DNA from: Bacteroidales bacterium UBA4243
Lineage (GTDB): Bacteria > Bacteroidota > Bacteroidia > Bacteroidales > F082
Direction of reading: 5' to 3'
Assembly (NCBI GenBank): GCA_002396205.1
Contig: DGXB01000051.1
Coordinates: 1 to 61,886, forward strand
Length of the DNA stretch: 61,886 nucleotides
Every line of letters starts with the position of its first letter. Within the stretch, counting starts at the first letter, position 1. Shown here one piece after another: positions 15,980-23,978 of this stretch. The position numbers were made by a program, and so were the translations under genes. The notes beneath the pieces were generated by a model, which saw nothing but the letters and a program-made list of their open reading frames with translations, made no database searches and was not told where the DNA came from.

Positions 15980-16738
15980 TTAGTTCTGCCGAGCGGTGCG
16001 CACTGGACGGATTGACCAACCGTAGTACCGAAGCCCTCTTTTGCGAGTAACATCACTCTTACTGAAGTGGAAAAACCATGCATATTCACAGTTGACATCG
16101 TTGATGTAGAGCGACTTCGACCAGTACTGGCCACTGTCGCCAACTTCACGCAACCAGCTCCAATCATAGTAGCCAGCGGCGGGCAGGAAGAGACTGTTGT
16201 TGTTGCTCGCTGTGAATAGTCGCCCATATACTCCATTCTTTGTCGTCCACGTAGTGTAGGTATTGCCAAGAAGTTCCATCCACTGGTCAACGGTGGGCAT
16301 ACACCAGCCCTCACCCCAGTTGACGGTTGCGGCATCGTCTTCCGCTTCTAAGGAGGTAAGGTTATCGGTAAATCCGTTGTAACCTTCATGGGAATCGTAG
16401 CAGTATTTGGTCAGCCCATTATTATAGTCATATTGGTACATGCAGTACTTGTAGGTTTCCCAATTGTAAATTGCCTTCGGCTCGGTCTCGCCCCAGGCAA
16501 AATAGTCGCCATAATCCTCGGGAGAGTTCGCTCCTACGTTGCAAGTGGCCCACAGGGTCCCGCTCGGAAGGTCAAGGTCAACGAAGGCATGACCGTTGTA
16601 GATGCCGCTGTTATTGTTGCCTTCTCCATTGTTTCCGTTGTTACTGCCATTGTTCGGGTCATCGGGTTTGTTGCAAGCGACCGTGAAGGTCAGCGTCAGT
16701 AGCATCAAGGCTGCTACGAGCCTTTGTATTATTTTCAT
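15980..16738 (-). CDS. FISUMP-domain lipoprotein (paralog 2 of 3)
   Basis: About 252 residues. The signal (MKIIQRLVAALMLLTLTF, lipobox VACNKPDD) is nearly identical in sequence and DNA to that of paralog 1, showing recent duplication. It lacks the FN3-like unit: after a Gly/Asn linker the FISUMP domain starts directly (GIYNGHAFVDLDLPSGTLWA). It has GDYFAWGETEPK, WCMPTVDQWMELL and ends YGWSIRPVRTARQN. The segment between LPAAG and the end differs strongly from the other paralogs, which fits a variable binding surface. Confidence 0.85.
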   Translation of the reverse strand: MKIIQRLVAALMLLTLTFTVACNKPDDPNNGSNNGNNGEGNNNSGIYNGHAFVDLDLPSGTLWATCNVGANSPEDYGDYFAWGETEPKAIYNWETYKYCMYQYDYNNGLTKYCYDSHEGYNGFTDNLTSLEAEDDAATVNWGEGWCMPTVDQWMELLGNTYTTWTTKNGVYGRLFTASNNNSLFLPAAGYYDWSWLREVGDSGQYWSKSLYINDVNCEYAWFFHFSKSDVTRKRGLRYYGWSIRPVRTARQN

Positions 16739-16819
16739 GATAGATACTGTTAATAATTGATTAAAGAAAATTTGATATTCAATTTTGCACAATAATATTA
16801 AAGGATACACAAACATAGG

Positions 16820-17605
16820 TTAGTTCTTCCGCACGGAACGAACTGGACGGACAGGAAGTCCGAAATAGCGATCCAAATTGTGGAGATCCGAATACTCTTG
16901 ATGCGCATCAAAGCAGCATTTCCAAGCATCAGTGTCCCAATAATCACCGAGCGAGTTCGACCAGTAGTTACCTTCAGAGTTGACTCCCTCCAGCCCGTCG
17001 GGACAGAACATGCCAGCGGCAGGTAGGAAGATTCTTTGGCCGGTCTCATCATCACTGAACGACCATCCATTGGTGCCGATGCCGTTCTCTGCATGATAAT
17101 GACGACGAGTGACTGTACAGTCCCACAGCTCTTTCCACTGTTCTGGGGTTGGCATGCACCAACCCTCGCCCCAGTTGGCGGTCGCAGCATCGTCAATCGG
17201 CTCCAAGGAAGTTAAGTTGTCGAAGAAGCCGTGGTAACCCGCAGAGTGACCATGAGATTCTCTGTGGCAGTACTTGGTAAGTCCTAGTTCATCTCCGGTT
17301 CCGTTGCTGTACTTGTAGTGGTCCCAATCGTACATCGCTGCCTTCGGCTCGGTCTCGCCCCATGCGAAGTAGTCGCCGTACTCCTCTGGGGAGTTCGCTC
17401 CCACGTTGCAGATGGCCCACAGCGTCCCGCTGGGAAGGCCAAGGTCAACGTAGGCATGACCATTGTAGGTGTTGTTGCTTCCACCATTGCCACCACCGTT
17501 ACCTCCCCCATTGTTTGGGTTGTTGTTGTCTTTTGTACAAGCGCACATCGCAGTCATTGCTAATACACAAAATAGCAAAGAAAATGTTTTAAAATTCTGT
17601 TTCAT
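16820..17605 (-). CDS. FISUMP-domain lipoprotein (paralog 3 of 3)
   Basis: About 261 residues. The signal is different from the other two (MKQNFKTFSLLFCVLAMTAM, lipobox MCACTKDN), followed by a Gly/Asn linker and a FISUMP domain: YNGHAYVDLGLPSGTLWAIC, NSPEEYGDYFAWGETEP, DDAATANWGEGWCMPTPEQ, FLPAAGMF, LPVRPVRSVRKN. It is the first of the three in transcription order, with spacers of about 80 bases between genes, so each may have its own promoter. Function unknown; surface exposure is inferred from the lipoprotein signal. Confidence 0.85.
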   Translation of the reverse strand: MKQNFKTFSLLFCVLAMTAMCACTKDNNNPNNGGGNGGGNGGSNNTYNGHAYVDLGLPSGTLWAICNVGANSPEEYGDYFAWGETEPKAAMYDWDHYKYSNGTGDELGLTKYCHRESHGHSAGYHGFFDNLTSLEPIDDAATANWGEGWCMPTPEQWKELWDCTVTRRHYHAENGIGTNGWSFSDDETGQRIFLPAAGMFCPDGLEGVNSEGNYWSNSLGDYWDTDAWKCCFDAHQEYSDLHNLDRYFGLPVRPVRSVRKN

Positions 17606-17672
17606 AGTGTTTTTATTTTTAATGTTAAAGAATACGTATTTCATAGGATAAAAAATAATAACATCTCGTTTT

Positions 17673-18149
17673 TCATTTCAAGTCGAAGGATTCTGGTTTA
17701 AGAAGCCCTTTTTCGATTCCGTAATGTATCAAATGTTCATATTTGAATGGTAGTCCATTCTGTTTTGTGTACTGCTGCAGGAAAAGAAAATAGTGTTTGA
17801 TATCCTCGTTACTAACAATTTTGTCAATTTCATACAAGAAGTAAGAGAATTCTTTACTGTCCAACAAAGATTGCCTATGAAGATAAACTATGTAATTATA
17901 AAGAAGCAAGGCATTGTCAACCATCCTTTCCAATTTTTCATTTTCGTGAAATCCATTATACCATCCTCTGTTTTCTCCATAATCAATCATCCTAAAGAAT
18001 GACACAATCTCTTCGTTTCTTGTGCTTTCTTGCATTTTAAGCACTTGTTGTGCATGTTCAATCTTTACTCGCTTACGGAATTGCACATAAGTGAGCACTA
18101 AAGCTACCGCCGCAACGATAGCTGAAATCATTGTCGCAATTGCTTCCAT
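17673..18149 (-). CDS. Hypothetical single-pass membrane protein
   Basis: 158 residues. An N-terminal helix (MISAIVAAVALVLTYVQF) anchors it; the rest is cytoplasmic by the positive-inside rule (FRKRVKIEH follows). The soluble part is helical and charged (RMIDYGENRGWYNGF, ALLLYNYIVYLHRQSLL). It resembles the DUF4760-like small membrane proteins in general shape, but no firm family is recognised. It is AT-richer than the neighbouring housekeeping genes. It lies 28 bases from the next gene upstream and may share a transcript with the two small genes at 18.2-18.7 kb. Confidence 0.65.
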   Translation of the reverse strand: MEAIATMISAIVAAVALVLTYVQFRKRVKIEHAQQVLKMQESTRNEEIVSFFRMIDYGENRGWYNGFHENEKLERMVDNALLLYNYIVYLHRQSLLDSKEFSYFLYEIDKIVSNEDIKHYFLFLQQYTKQNGLPFKYEHLIHYGIEKGLLKPESFDLK

Positions 18150-18177
18150 TTTGTTTTTCTTTAGAATTTAAGTGAAA

Positions 18178-18468
18178 CTATTCATTTTGGTCATCATTAT
18201 CAGTTATTTGCTTGTATTTAATATAGAGTAATACAACCCATGTTATTACTGAGATGGCGATAAGGAGTACCTTCAACGTTCTGAGGAAAAATCCGGAAGA
18301 GTATTCATAGAAATGCCAATCGTCCACCCATTCCGTTTTATTCCAGGGGATAGATAGCGCAGGGACGAAAGCAACACTACACGCTAGTATTAATAAAAAC
18401 CGAAGGAAACCACCAGGTCTTCCTTTTTCATTGTAATTTTGTTCTTGATAGTTGTTATTGTCTTCCAT
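18178..18468 (-). CDS. Hypothetical small two-helix membrane protein
   Basis: 96 residues with two hydrophobic segments, FLRFLLILACSVAFVPALSI and TLKVLLIAISVITWVVLLYI, joined by a Trp/Tyr-rich loop (WVDDWHFYEYSSG), with hydrophilic ends. No family is recognised. It lies 8 bases downstream of the lipoprotein gene at 18477, so they are probably cotranscribed. Confidence 0.6.
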   Translation of the reverse strand: MEDNNNYQEQNYNEKGRPGGFLRFLLILACSVAFVPALSIPWNKTEWVDDWHFYEYSSGFFLRTLKVLLIAISVITWVVLLYIKYKQITDNDDQNE

Positions 18469-18476
18469 AGTATTAA

Positions 18477-18722
18477 TTATTTAAGGTTGTCTTTATATGT
18501 GTCAGCATACCTAAAGTATTTGTCCCTATTACTTGAATACTTATTTAGATGTTTTTCCATGTTTCTTTCTGCTTTTCTCATAGCATCGGCATCATTTTTT
18601 TCCAAAGCTCTATTCATAGCCTTGGCATCTTTTTTTGCTTGTGCCTCGGGAGAAGTTGAACATGAAGCCATTGTCATGCTCAAACCAAGCAGAAGCATCG
18701 CTGCATACACAAATCTTTTCAT
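18477..18722 (-). CDS. Small lipoprotein with a charged helical tail
   Basis: 81 residues. MKRFVYAAMLLLGLSMTMAS leads to the lipobox Cys; the mature part is almost wholly charged and helical (EAQAKKDAKAMNRALEKNDA, DAMRKAERNMEKHLNKYSS). The start is set at 18722, eight codons inside the open frame, because it gives a clean signal peptide. The role is unknown; small charged lipoproteins often act as envelope spacers or stress proteins. Confidence 0.65.
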   Translation of the reverse strand: MKRFVYAAMLLLGLSMTMASCSTSPEAQAKKDAKAMNRALEKNDADAMRKAERNMEKHLNKYSSNRDKYFRYADTYKDNLK

Positions 18723-19124
18723 TTTGCAGTTCTTTTGATTTGACATTTGTTTGTTTTGTTTGTTTTATCACCGCAAAAATACAACAAATTTCCATACGAC
18801 CAAATTAAATATTTGATAATCAATGCTTTAATTATCCAAATCAGATACAGAAACTATATCCAAAATGGATAATATGGGTTGGAAATGGATGAAGTGGATG
18901 GGAAAAAAGCGAGGAATTTGGCAGTATTGTATTGGAAGAAGTCGAAAGATGTGACATGGGAAATGTTCAGAATCATTTTTCGGCCTTTTTAGTGTTTTCC
19001 GATGCGTAGTCTATTTAAAACTCAGCGAAATTAGAGAAAAAATCCTCGTTTTCGCTGAATTTTAAGTAAACTTTTTGTTTCTATTTTGCAGAAAAACAGT
19101 ATTTTTGCAGTGAAAACAATCTTT
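18723..19124. other. Gene-free spacer with an inverted repeat
   Basis: No gene is supported here. The spacer holds the first copy of a 44-base direct repeat (18857-18900) and a hairpin TCAGCGAAA/TTTCGCTGA at 19022-19058. A TATTTTTG promoter-like box at 19100-19107 points at the ATPase remnant downstream. Confidence 0.6.
18857..18900 (+). repeat. Direct repeat, left copy, flanking the ATPase remnant
   Basis: Begins TATCCAAAATGGATAAT and ends GAAGTGGATG. The right copy at 19745-19788 matches at about 36 of 44 positions. TATCC/GGATA is itself an inverted repeat. Confidence 0.6.
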
Positions 19125-19704
19125 TTTGCCGATGAACAGATTCATCAGGAGTTCAAGGATGTGTACACAGGGCTTTATTCCAGCAAAGAAAGATACATAG
19201 ATGTCGTGAAAGCCATTGGAAGCCAGTTTTATGGGATGACCCAATCGGAAATCAGCAAGGCTATTGAAGTGAAAAGCATGGAATTCACTTCATAGGACTC
19301 CGACGTTTTACACCTGGGCAGGCGACACCTTTGAATTGTTATGTGTTGAGCATTTGCCACAAATTCAATCTGCTTTGCGTATTGCTTCAATTGACAGAAA
19401 CTATTGTTGGAGAGGGGAAACTACTGAAGGCAAAGGCACCCAGATTGACTTATTGCTGGAAAGCAAAGCAAGTCGTACCGATTATGTGTGCGAAATGAAA
19501 TTCACAATGGGGAAATACACCATATCCGCAGACTATGAAATAGACTTGAATACCAAAATGGATGCCTTTTCTGAAAGTAAAATGCACACCAAGACACATA
19601 GTATTCAATTGGTGATGGTAACGACGATGGGCATTGCTCAAGGCGAACATTCTAGTGTCGTTAACCAATCCATCATTATGGATGATTTGTTCCGCATTGG
19701 GTAA
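19125..19704 (+). pseudogene. Truncated, frameshifted AAA ATPase with PD-(D/E)XK-type C-terminus
   Basis: Two pieces of a Bacteroidota ATP-binding protein remain. Piece one (HQEFKDVYTGLYSSKERYID, IGSQFYGMTQSEISKAI) ends at a stop at 19293-19295. Piece two is in another frame from 19297 (TPTFYTWAGDTFELLCVEHL, then KGTQIDLLLESK, CEMKFTMGKYTI, MDDLFRIG), and GTQIDLLL...EMKF is the nuclease-like core. The Walker A and B ATPase domain is missing altogether and the middle is deleted. The remnant is bracketed by 44-base direct repeats. Confidence 0.75.
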
Positions 19705-19744
19705 ACGATTGGCGAAAGAATAGTTAAGGTATCCAATAATGACG

Positions 19745-19788
19745 TATCCAAAATGGATAATCGGGGTGGGGAATGGTTGGAGTGGATG
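19745..19788 (+). repeat. Direct repeat, right copy, flanking the ATPase remnant
   Basis: Begins TATCCAAAATGGATAAT and ends GGAGTGGATG. It pairs with 18857-18900. Confidence 0.6.
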
Positions 19789-19868
19789 AAGAGGACCTTC
19801 TTTTTGTATATTGTCAGTCGACGCGAAACTATTTTCGTTCCGTGTCTCGCGTCACGCAGTCTTGTGCC

Positions 19869-20588
19869 CTATTTTCCAAGCAAATCATTAATCACCACCG
19901 AAGCGCAAAAAATGCCGAAGGCGGCGGGAAGGTAGGCAATCGTGCCCACGTTGGAGACCTTGTTTTGTTCCTCAACGCCTTCTGTGACAATGGCCGAAGC
20001 ATCGACGGGTTCTGGCGAAAAAACGACATTGATGCCATCGAAAACGCCGAGGCGGTGCAGACGCTTGCGGATATAGAACGCCAAACGGCAGTGGTTCGAC
20101 TTCGAAATGTCGGCGATTTCGATTCTTTCGGGATGGAACTTGCCCCCAGCACCCATGCTGCTCACGATGCGCTGGTTGTTTTGCTTGGCATAGTAGAGCA
20201 AAAACACCTTGGGCGCCACCGTGTCGATGGCATCCACCACATAATCAAAGGGTTGCGCCATCAGGTCGATGATAGCCTGGTCTTTTAGGTATTGGTTAAG
20301 GACGGTCAACTCAATTTCGGGGTTGATGTCGCGCAGGCGGTCGGCCATTACTTCGGCCTTGGGGCGACCGAGGGTGCTTTCCAAGGCCAAAAGCTGTCGG
20401 TTGCGGTTGGTGACGTTGACCACATCGCCATCGACGAGGGTCATGCGGCCAATGCCGGCACGCGCCAACTGCTCGGCGGCGTAGGCCCCCACGCCACCTA
20501 ATCCGACCACAAGCACATGCTTGCTTTTCAATAAGTTGATACCTTCGTCGCCAATCAAGAGGCGGGTTCTGTCTTGCCAGTGTTCCAT
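19869..20588 (-). CDS. tcdA: tRNA threonylcarbamoyladenosine dehydratase
   Basis: A 239-residue E1-like (ThiF/MoeB fold) enzyme that cyclises t6A to ct6A at position 37 of tRNAs using ATP. The nucleotide-binding loop is VLVVGLGGVGAYAAEQLARA, followed by DGDVVNVTNRNRQ and VVDAIDTVAPK. SSMGAGGKFHPERIEI and KSNHCRLAFYIRKRLHR are typical of TcdA/CsdL. The start codon lies 34 bases inside the upstream TatD-like gene, and a reverse-strand TAATTTTG box (20596-20603) suggests an extra promoter inside that gene. Confidence 0.93.
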   Translation of the reverse strand: MEHWQDRTRLLIGDEGINLLKSKHVLVVGLGGVGAYAAEQLARAGIGRMTLVDGDVVNVTNRNRQLLALESTLGRPKAEVMADRLRDINPEIELTVLNQYLKDQAIIDLMAQPFDYVVDAIDTVAPKVFLLYYAKQNNQRIVSSMGAGGKFHPERIEIADISKSNHCRLAFYIRKRLHRLGVFDGINVVFSPEPVDASAIVTEGVEEQNKVSNVGTIAYLPAAFGIFCASVVINDLLGK

Positions 20589-21238
20589 AGGGCTGCAAAA
20601 TTAGCAAAGATTCTCGTTTTTAAAACATTAATATCCATTTCCAACAGATTCGCCGCAGCCTCATACACCTTTTCAACCCCAAGTTCCGTCATGTCGGTTT
20701 CGAGAAAGAGATAGCTCAAATCAATGAATTTGAGGGACTTGCAAATCTTTCTTTCGGGATGCATGAGGATTTCGCCCACGGACAGATAAATTTCCTGCCC
20801 GATGAGTTGTTGAGCATCCTGTTCCGTCCCGTTGAAACCGTGCAAAATCCACGGCTGTTTGGCTCTGTGCTTCTTCCGCAGGGCGATGATTTCGTTATGG
20901 CTTTTCACATCATGAAGAATCATGGGCTTTTGCAAGGTTTCCGAAAGCTCGATTTGCCGCTCAAAAAGCTCGATTTGTCGTTCAAAACTCGCCTTGTGCA
21001 TCTTGTCCAAACCTGCTTCGCCGAGGGCAAGGACATTGGGTGATTGCAAACGCTCTTCCAGTAACCTCATGGCTTCATCGATTTGAAAATCATCATCATC
21101 CAAATCCCACGGATGGATGCCGTAACTGTAATGGCCTTGCTCGGGACAAGGTGTTTCCAAATCCAAATTGGAGATTTGAATTAGGCTTTCCTCCAAGAGA
21201 ACCTTATGCGTATGTATGTTGATAAATGGAGCTTCCAT
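20555..21238 (-). CDS. TatD-family hydrolase
   Basis: A 227-residue metal-dependent hydrolase of the TatD/YcfH group (3'-5' DNase or D-aminoacyl-tRNA deacylase-like activities are known in the family). Metal-binding motifs are seen as FINIHTHK near the start, ALGEAGLDKM, MILHDVKS, WILHGFNGT and FLETDM. It is shorter than typical TatD (about 260). It overlaps tcdA by 34 bases. Its promoter box, TATTTTTG on the reverse strand at 21243-21250, is only four bases from the ATG. Confidence 0.88.
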   Translation of the reverse strand: MEAPFINIHTHKVLLEESLIQISNLDLETPCPEQGHYSYGIHPWDLDDDDFQIDEAMRLLEERLQSPNVLALGEAGLDKMHKASFERQIELFERQIELSETLQKPMILHDVKSHNEIIALRKKHRAKQPWILHGFNGTEQDAQQLIGQEIYLSVGEILMHPERKICKSLKFIDLSYLFLETDMTELGVEKVYEAAANLLEMDINVLKTRIFANFAALWNTGKTEPAS

Positions 21239-21242
21239 GCCG

Positions 21243-21269
21243 CAAAAATAGAAAAAATACCTATCTTTG
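21243..21269. promoter_or_regulatory. Back-to-back promoters of the tatD-like gene and recG in a 35-base spacer
   Basis: Reverse-strand TATTTTTG (21243-21250) and forward TATCTTTG (21262-21269) lie 11 bases apart. Each ends four bases before its own ATG (21238 and 21274), so both transcripts should start at or next to the initiation codon. The -33 elements must lie inside the opposite gene. Confidence 0.7.
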
Positions 21270-21273
21270 TCGC

Positions 21274-23379
21274 ATGGAACAGAACCTGCTGCATACGAAC
21301 ATTGCCTATCTGAAGGGCGTAGGGCCGAAGAAGGCCGAAGTCCTGAAGAAGGAAATGGGCGTGTTCACCTATCAGGACATGCTCAACCAGTTTCCGTTCC
21401 GCTATATCGACCGCAGCCAAATCCAGAAGGTGGCCTACATCAACGACGATTCCGTGTACTATCAGTTGGTCGGCACCATCTCAAACATTAAAATGATTGG
21501 GGCACCGAGGGCCACTCGTGCCACAGGCGTTTTCAGCGACGAGACGGGTAGCATCGAAGTGGTGTGGTTCCGAGGGCTGAAATGGCTCAAAAACCGCTTC
21601 AAGCCTGGCGTGAAGTATGTGCTTTTCGGCAAGGCCAGCGAGTTCAACCACAACTTCAACTTCGTCCATCCCGAAATCGAGGAATATAATCCGCAGGACC
21701 CTCTCATTGGCGAGGGTTTGCAAGGCGTTTACAACACCACGGAGCGCATGAAGGACAACGGCCTCGGCACGCGCACCATCGCCAAGTTGCAGAAACTCAT
21801 CCTGCAACAAGTGTTTGAGTACATCCCCGAAACGCTCCCCAAGGAACTCATTGCGCAGGAGCAACTCATCCCGCGCCGCTATGCCTATTACCAAATCCAC
21901 CTGCCGGCCAACAATGTCGAAATCCAGCAGGCCACGCGCCGACTGAAATACGAAGAGCATTTCTTCTTCCAACTCAAGCTGTTGCGCAACAAGATGCACC
22001 GAGAACAGGCCATCAAAGGCCACGTTTTCAGCGTGGTGGGCGACTATTTCAACAACTTCTACAGCCATCATCTGCCTTTTCCGCTCACCAATGCCCAAAA
22101 GCGTGTCATCAAAGAGATTCGGAAAGACTTGGGCTCAGGACATCAAATGAACCGTCTGCTGCAAGGCGATGTGGGCAGCGGCAAGACCATCGTCGCCCTC
22201 ATGGTGATGCTCTTGGCCTTGGACAATGGCTTTCAAGCCTGCCTGATGGCACCCACTGAAATCCTTGCCACACAGCATTTTGCCACGCTTCAAGAACAGC
22301 TGAAGGACATGGACATCGACTTCGCCCTGCTGACAGGTTCCACCAAAATCGCGGAGCGAAGGAAAATCTATGCGGGCTTGGCCGACGGCACGATGCAAAT
22401 CGTGGTGGGTACCCACGCGCTGATTGAAAGCAAGGTGGTTTTCAAGAACTTGGGCTTGGCCATCATCGACGAGCAGCATCGTTTTGGTGTGGAGCAAAGG
22501 GCGAAGTTCTACGAAAAGACCGAAATCCCGCCCCACACCCTCGTGATGACCGCCACACCCATTCCGCGCACCCTTGCCATGACGCAATATGGCGATCTCG
22601 ATGTCTCGAAAATCGATGAGTTGCCGCCTGGAAGAAAGCCAGTGCAGACATACCATGTCTACAGCGACGACCGCTACCGCATCATGATGTTCATGAAGCA
22701 GCAAATCGCGCTCGGGCGGCAGATTTATGTGGTTTATCCTTGCATCAAGGAGTCGGAGAACACCGATATGATTGCGCTTCAGGAAGGCTACGAGGCCTTG
22801 CTGCACGACTTCCCCGAGCCGCAATACAAGCTCTGTGTCTGCCATGGCCGTTTGACTGCCGAGGACAAGGACTTCGAGATGCAGCGTTTCATTAATAGGA
22901 ACGCACAAATCATGGTGGCTACTACAGTCATTGAGGTCGGTGTGAACGTGCCCAATGCCACGGTGATGATTATTGAAAATGCTAATCGTTTCGGGCTGTC
23001 GCAGTTGCACCAATTGCGTGGTCGCGTGGGGCGCGGCGCCGACCAGTCATATTGCATCCTCGTCACCGACCACAAGTTGACCAACGACGGCAAGACCCGA
23101 ATGAAGACGATGTGCAGCACCAACGACGGTTTCGAAATCGCCGAAGTCGACCTTGAGCTGCGCGGTCCAGGCGAGACTGGCGGCACACGCCAGTCGGGAC
23201 AAATCGAGATGATGATTGGCGACTTGCAGAAAGACGGCCCATTAATCCCACAAGTGCGCGAGGCCGCCATTCGCCTTTTAGCCGACGACCCGAAACTCAT
23301 CAAGCCTGAAAACCGAATGCTGCGCGAACACTATCGGGAATTGTTTGCGCAGACGTTTGATTGGAGTCAAGTCGGGTAA
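21274..23379 (+). CDS. recG: ATP-dependent DNA helicase RecG
   Basis: A 701-residue helicase that regresses stalled forks and branch-migrates Holliday junctions. The N-terminal wedge/OB domain begins HTNIAYLKGVGPKKAEVLKK. The helicase core has Walker A GDVGSGKTIVALMVM, DEQH box DEQHRFGVEQR, motif III TATPIPRTLAM, motif VI QLHQLRGRVGRG and the C-terminal TDWS-like FAQTFDWSQ. The open frame extends 16 codons upstream but across the promoter, so 21274 is chosen. Length is normal. Confidence 0.97.
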   Translation: MEQNLLHTNIAYLKGVGPKKAEVLKKEMGVFTYQDMLNQFPFRYIDRSQIQKVAYINDDSVYYQLVGTISNIKMIGAPRATRATGVFSDETGSIEVVWFRGLKWLKNRFKPGVKYVLFGKASEFNHNFNFVHPEIEEYNPQDPLIGEGLQGVYNTTERMKDNGLGTRTIAKLQKLILQQVFEYIPETLPKELIAQEQLIPRRYAYYQIHLPANNVEIQQATRRLKYEEHFFFQLKLLRNKMHREQAIKGHVFSVVGDYFNNFYSHHLPFPLTNAQKRVIKEIRKDLGSGHQMNRLLQGDVGSGKTIVALMVMLLALDNGFQACLMAPTEILATQHFATLQEQLKDMDIDFALLTGSTKIAERRKIYAGLADGTMQIVVGTHALIESKVVFKNLGLAIIDEQHRFGVEQRAKFYEKTEIPPHTLVMTATPIPRTLAMTQYGDLDVSKIDELPPGRKPVQTYHVYSDDRYRIMMFMKQQIALGRQIYVVYPCIKESENTDMIALQEGYEALLHDFPEPQYKLCVCHGRLTAEDKDFEMQRFINRNAQIMVATTVIEVGVNVPNATVMIIENANRFGLSQLHQLRGRVGRGADQSYCILVTDHKLTNDGKTRMKTMCSTNDGFEIAEVDLELRGPGETGGTRQSGQIEMMIGDLQKDGPLIPQVREAAIRLLADDPKLIKPENRMLREHYRELFAQTFDWSQVG

Positions 23380-23404
23380 AACATTGATTTATTACGAATT
23401 AAAA

Positions 23405-23426
23405 AATTATTACCCGAGTAATAATT
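23405..23426. terminator. Weak AT-rich hairpin between recG and the gtrA-like gene
   Basis: AATTATTAC/GTAATAATT has a CCGA loop (9-bp stem) between convergent genes. The AT-rich stem makes it a weak bidirectional terminator at best. Confidence 0.4.
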
Positions 23427-23441
23427 ATTCCAATAATAATT

Positions 23442-23957
23442 TCAATTGGTTTCTTTCTTCTCCTTCCTAAACGAATAAAACTTGTTCGTCAAGTAACTGA
23501 ACGTCACGCAGATGATGGAGATGATGACGTAGGAAATGGTCGGCCACCATTGGAATACTTCAACGAAGAGTTTCAGGCCGAGGTAGTTGATGAGGATATT
23601 GCCCACGGTGACGAGGAAATACCTCACAATCTGTGTCCTACCGCGCAAGGTTGAACCTGAGAAACTGATGTGCCGTGCCATCCAAAAGCCTGTAAGGAAA
23701 GTGATGGGAAACTTGAACACGAAGGCCGCAATGTGAGGCGTGAAAGCGATGAAGCCGAGATCGAAAACCTGCTTGTGGAAGACGAAATGGTAGAAAACAT
23801 AGTACAGCACCCATTCCAAAACGAGGTTCAAGCCACCGCAGGCCGCATAACGGAACAGATCGAGGCTCATCACCTTGCGGAAAGGCGGATAGAAGAAGTC
23901 GATGACCGTAGTCAAAGTGTGTTCAATCCATTTTTCTATGTTCTTGAGGGCTGACAT
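23442..23957 (-). CDS. GtrA-family membrane protein
   Basis: 171 residues with four hydrophobic segments. FRYAACGGLNLVLEWVLYYV is the GtrA opening signature, and FLTGFWMARHISF with YLTNKFYSFRKEKK is the usual end (helix, Asn-Lys-Phe-x-Phe). GtrA proteins are thought to move lipid-linked sugars across the membrane or to help glycosyltransferases. It lies 21 bases downstream of the mevalonate kinase stop but has its own TATTTTTG box (23965-23972). Confidence 0.9.
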   Translation of the reverse strand: MSALKNIEKWIEHTLTTVIDFFYPPFRKVMSLDLFRYAACGGLNLVLEWVLYYVFYHFVFHKQVFDLGFIAFTPHIAAFVFKFPITFLTGFWMARHISFSGSTLRGRTQIVRYFLVTVGNILINYLGLKLFVEVFQWWPTISYVIISIICVTFSYLTNKFYSFRKEKKETN

Positions 23958-23978
23958 CGGGCTGCAAAAATAGGAAAA

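Noticed and set aside
12964..17605. A complete diversity-generating retroelement
   Set aside because: Lectin-like tips are present, but no reverse transcriptase or template repeat was seen in the window.
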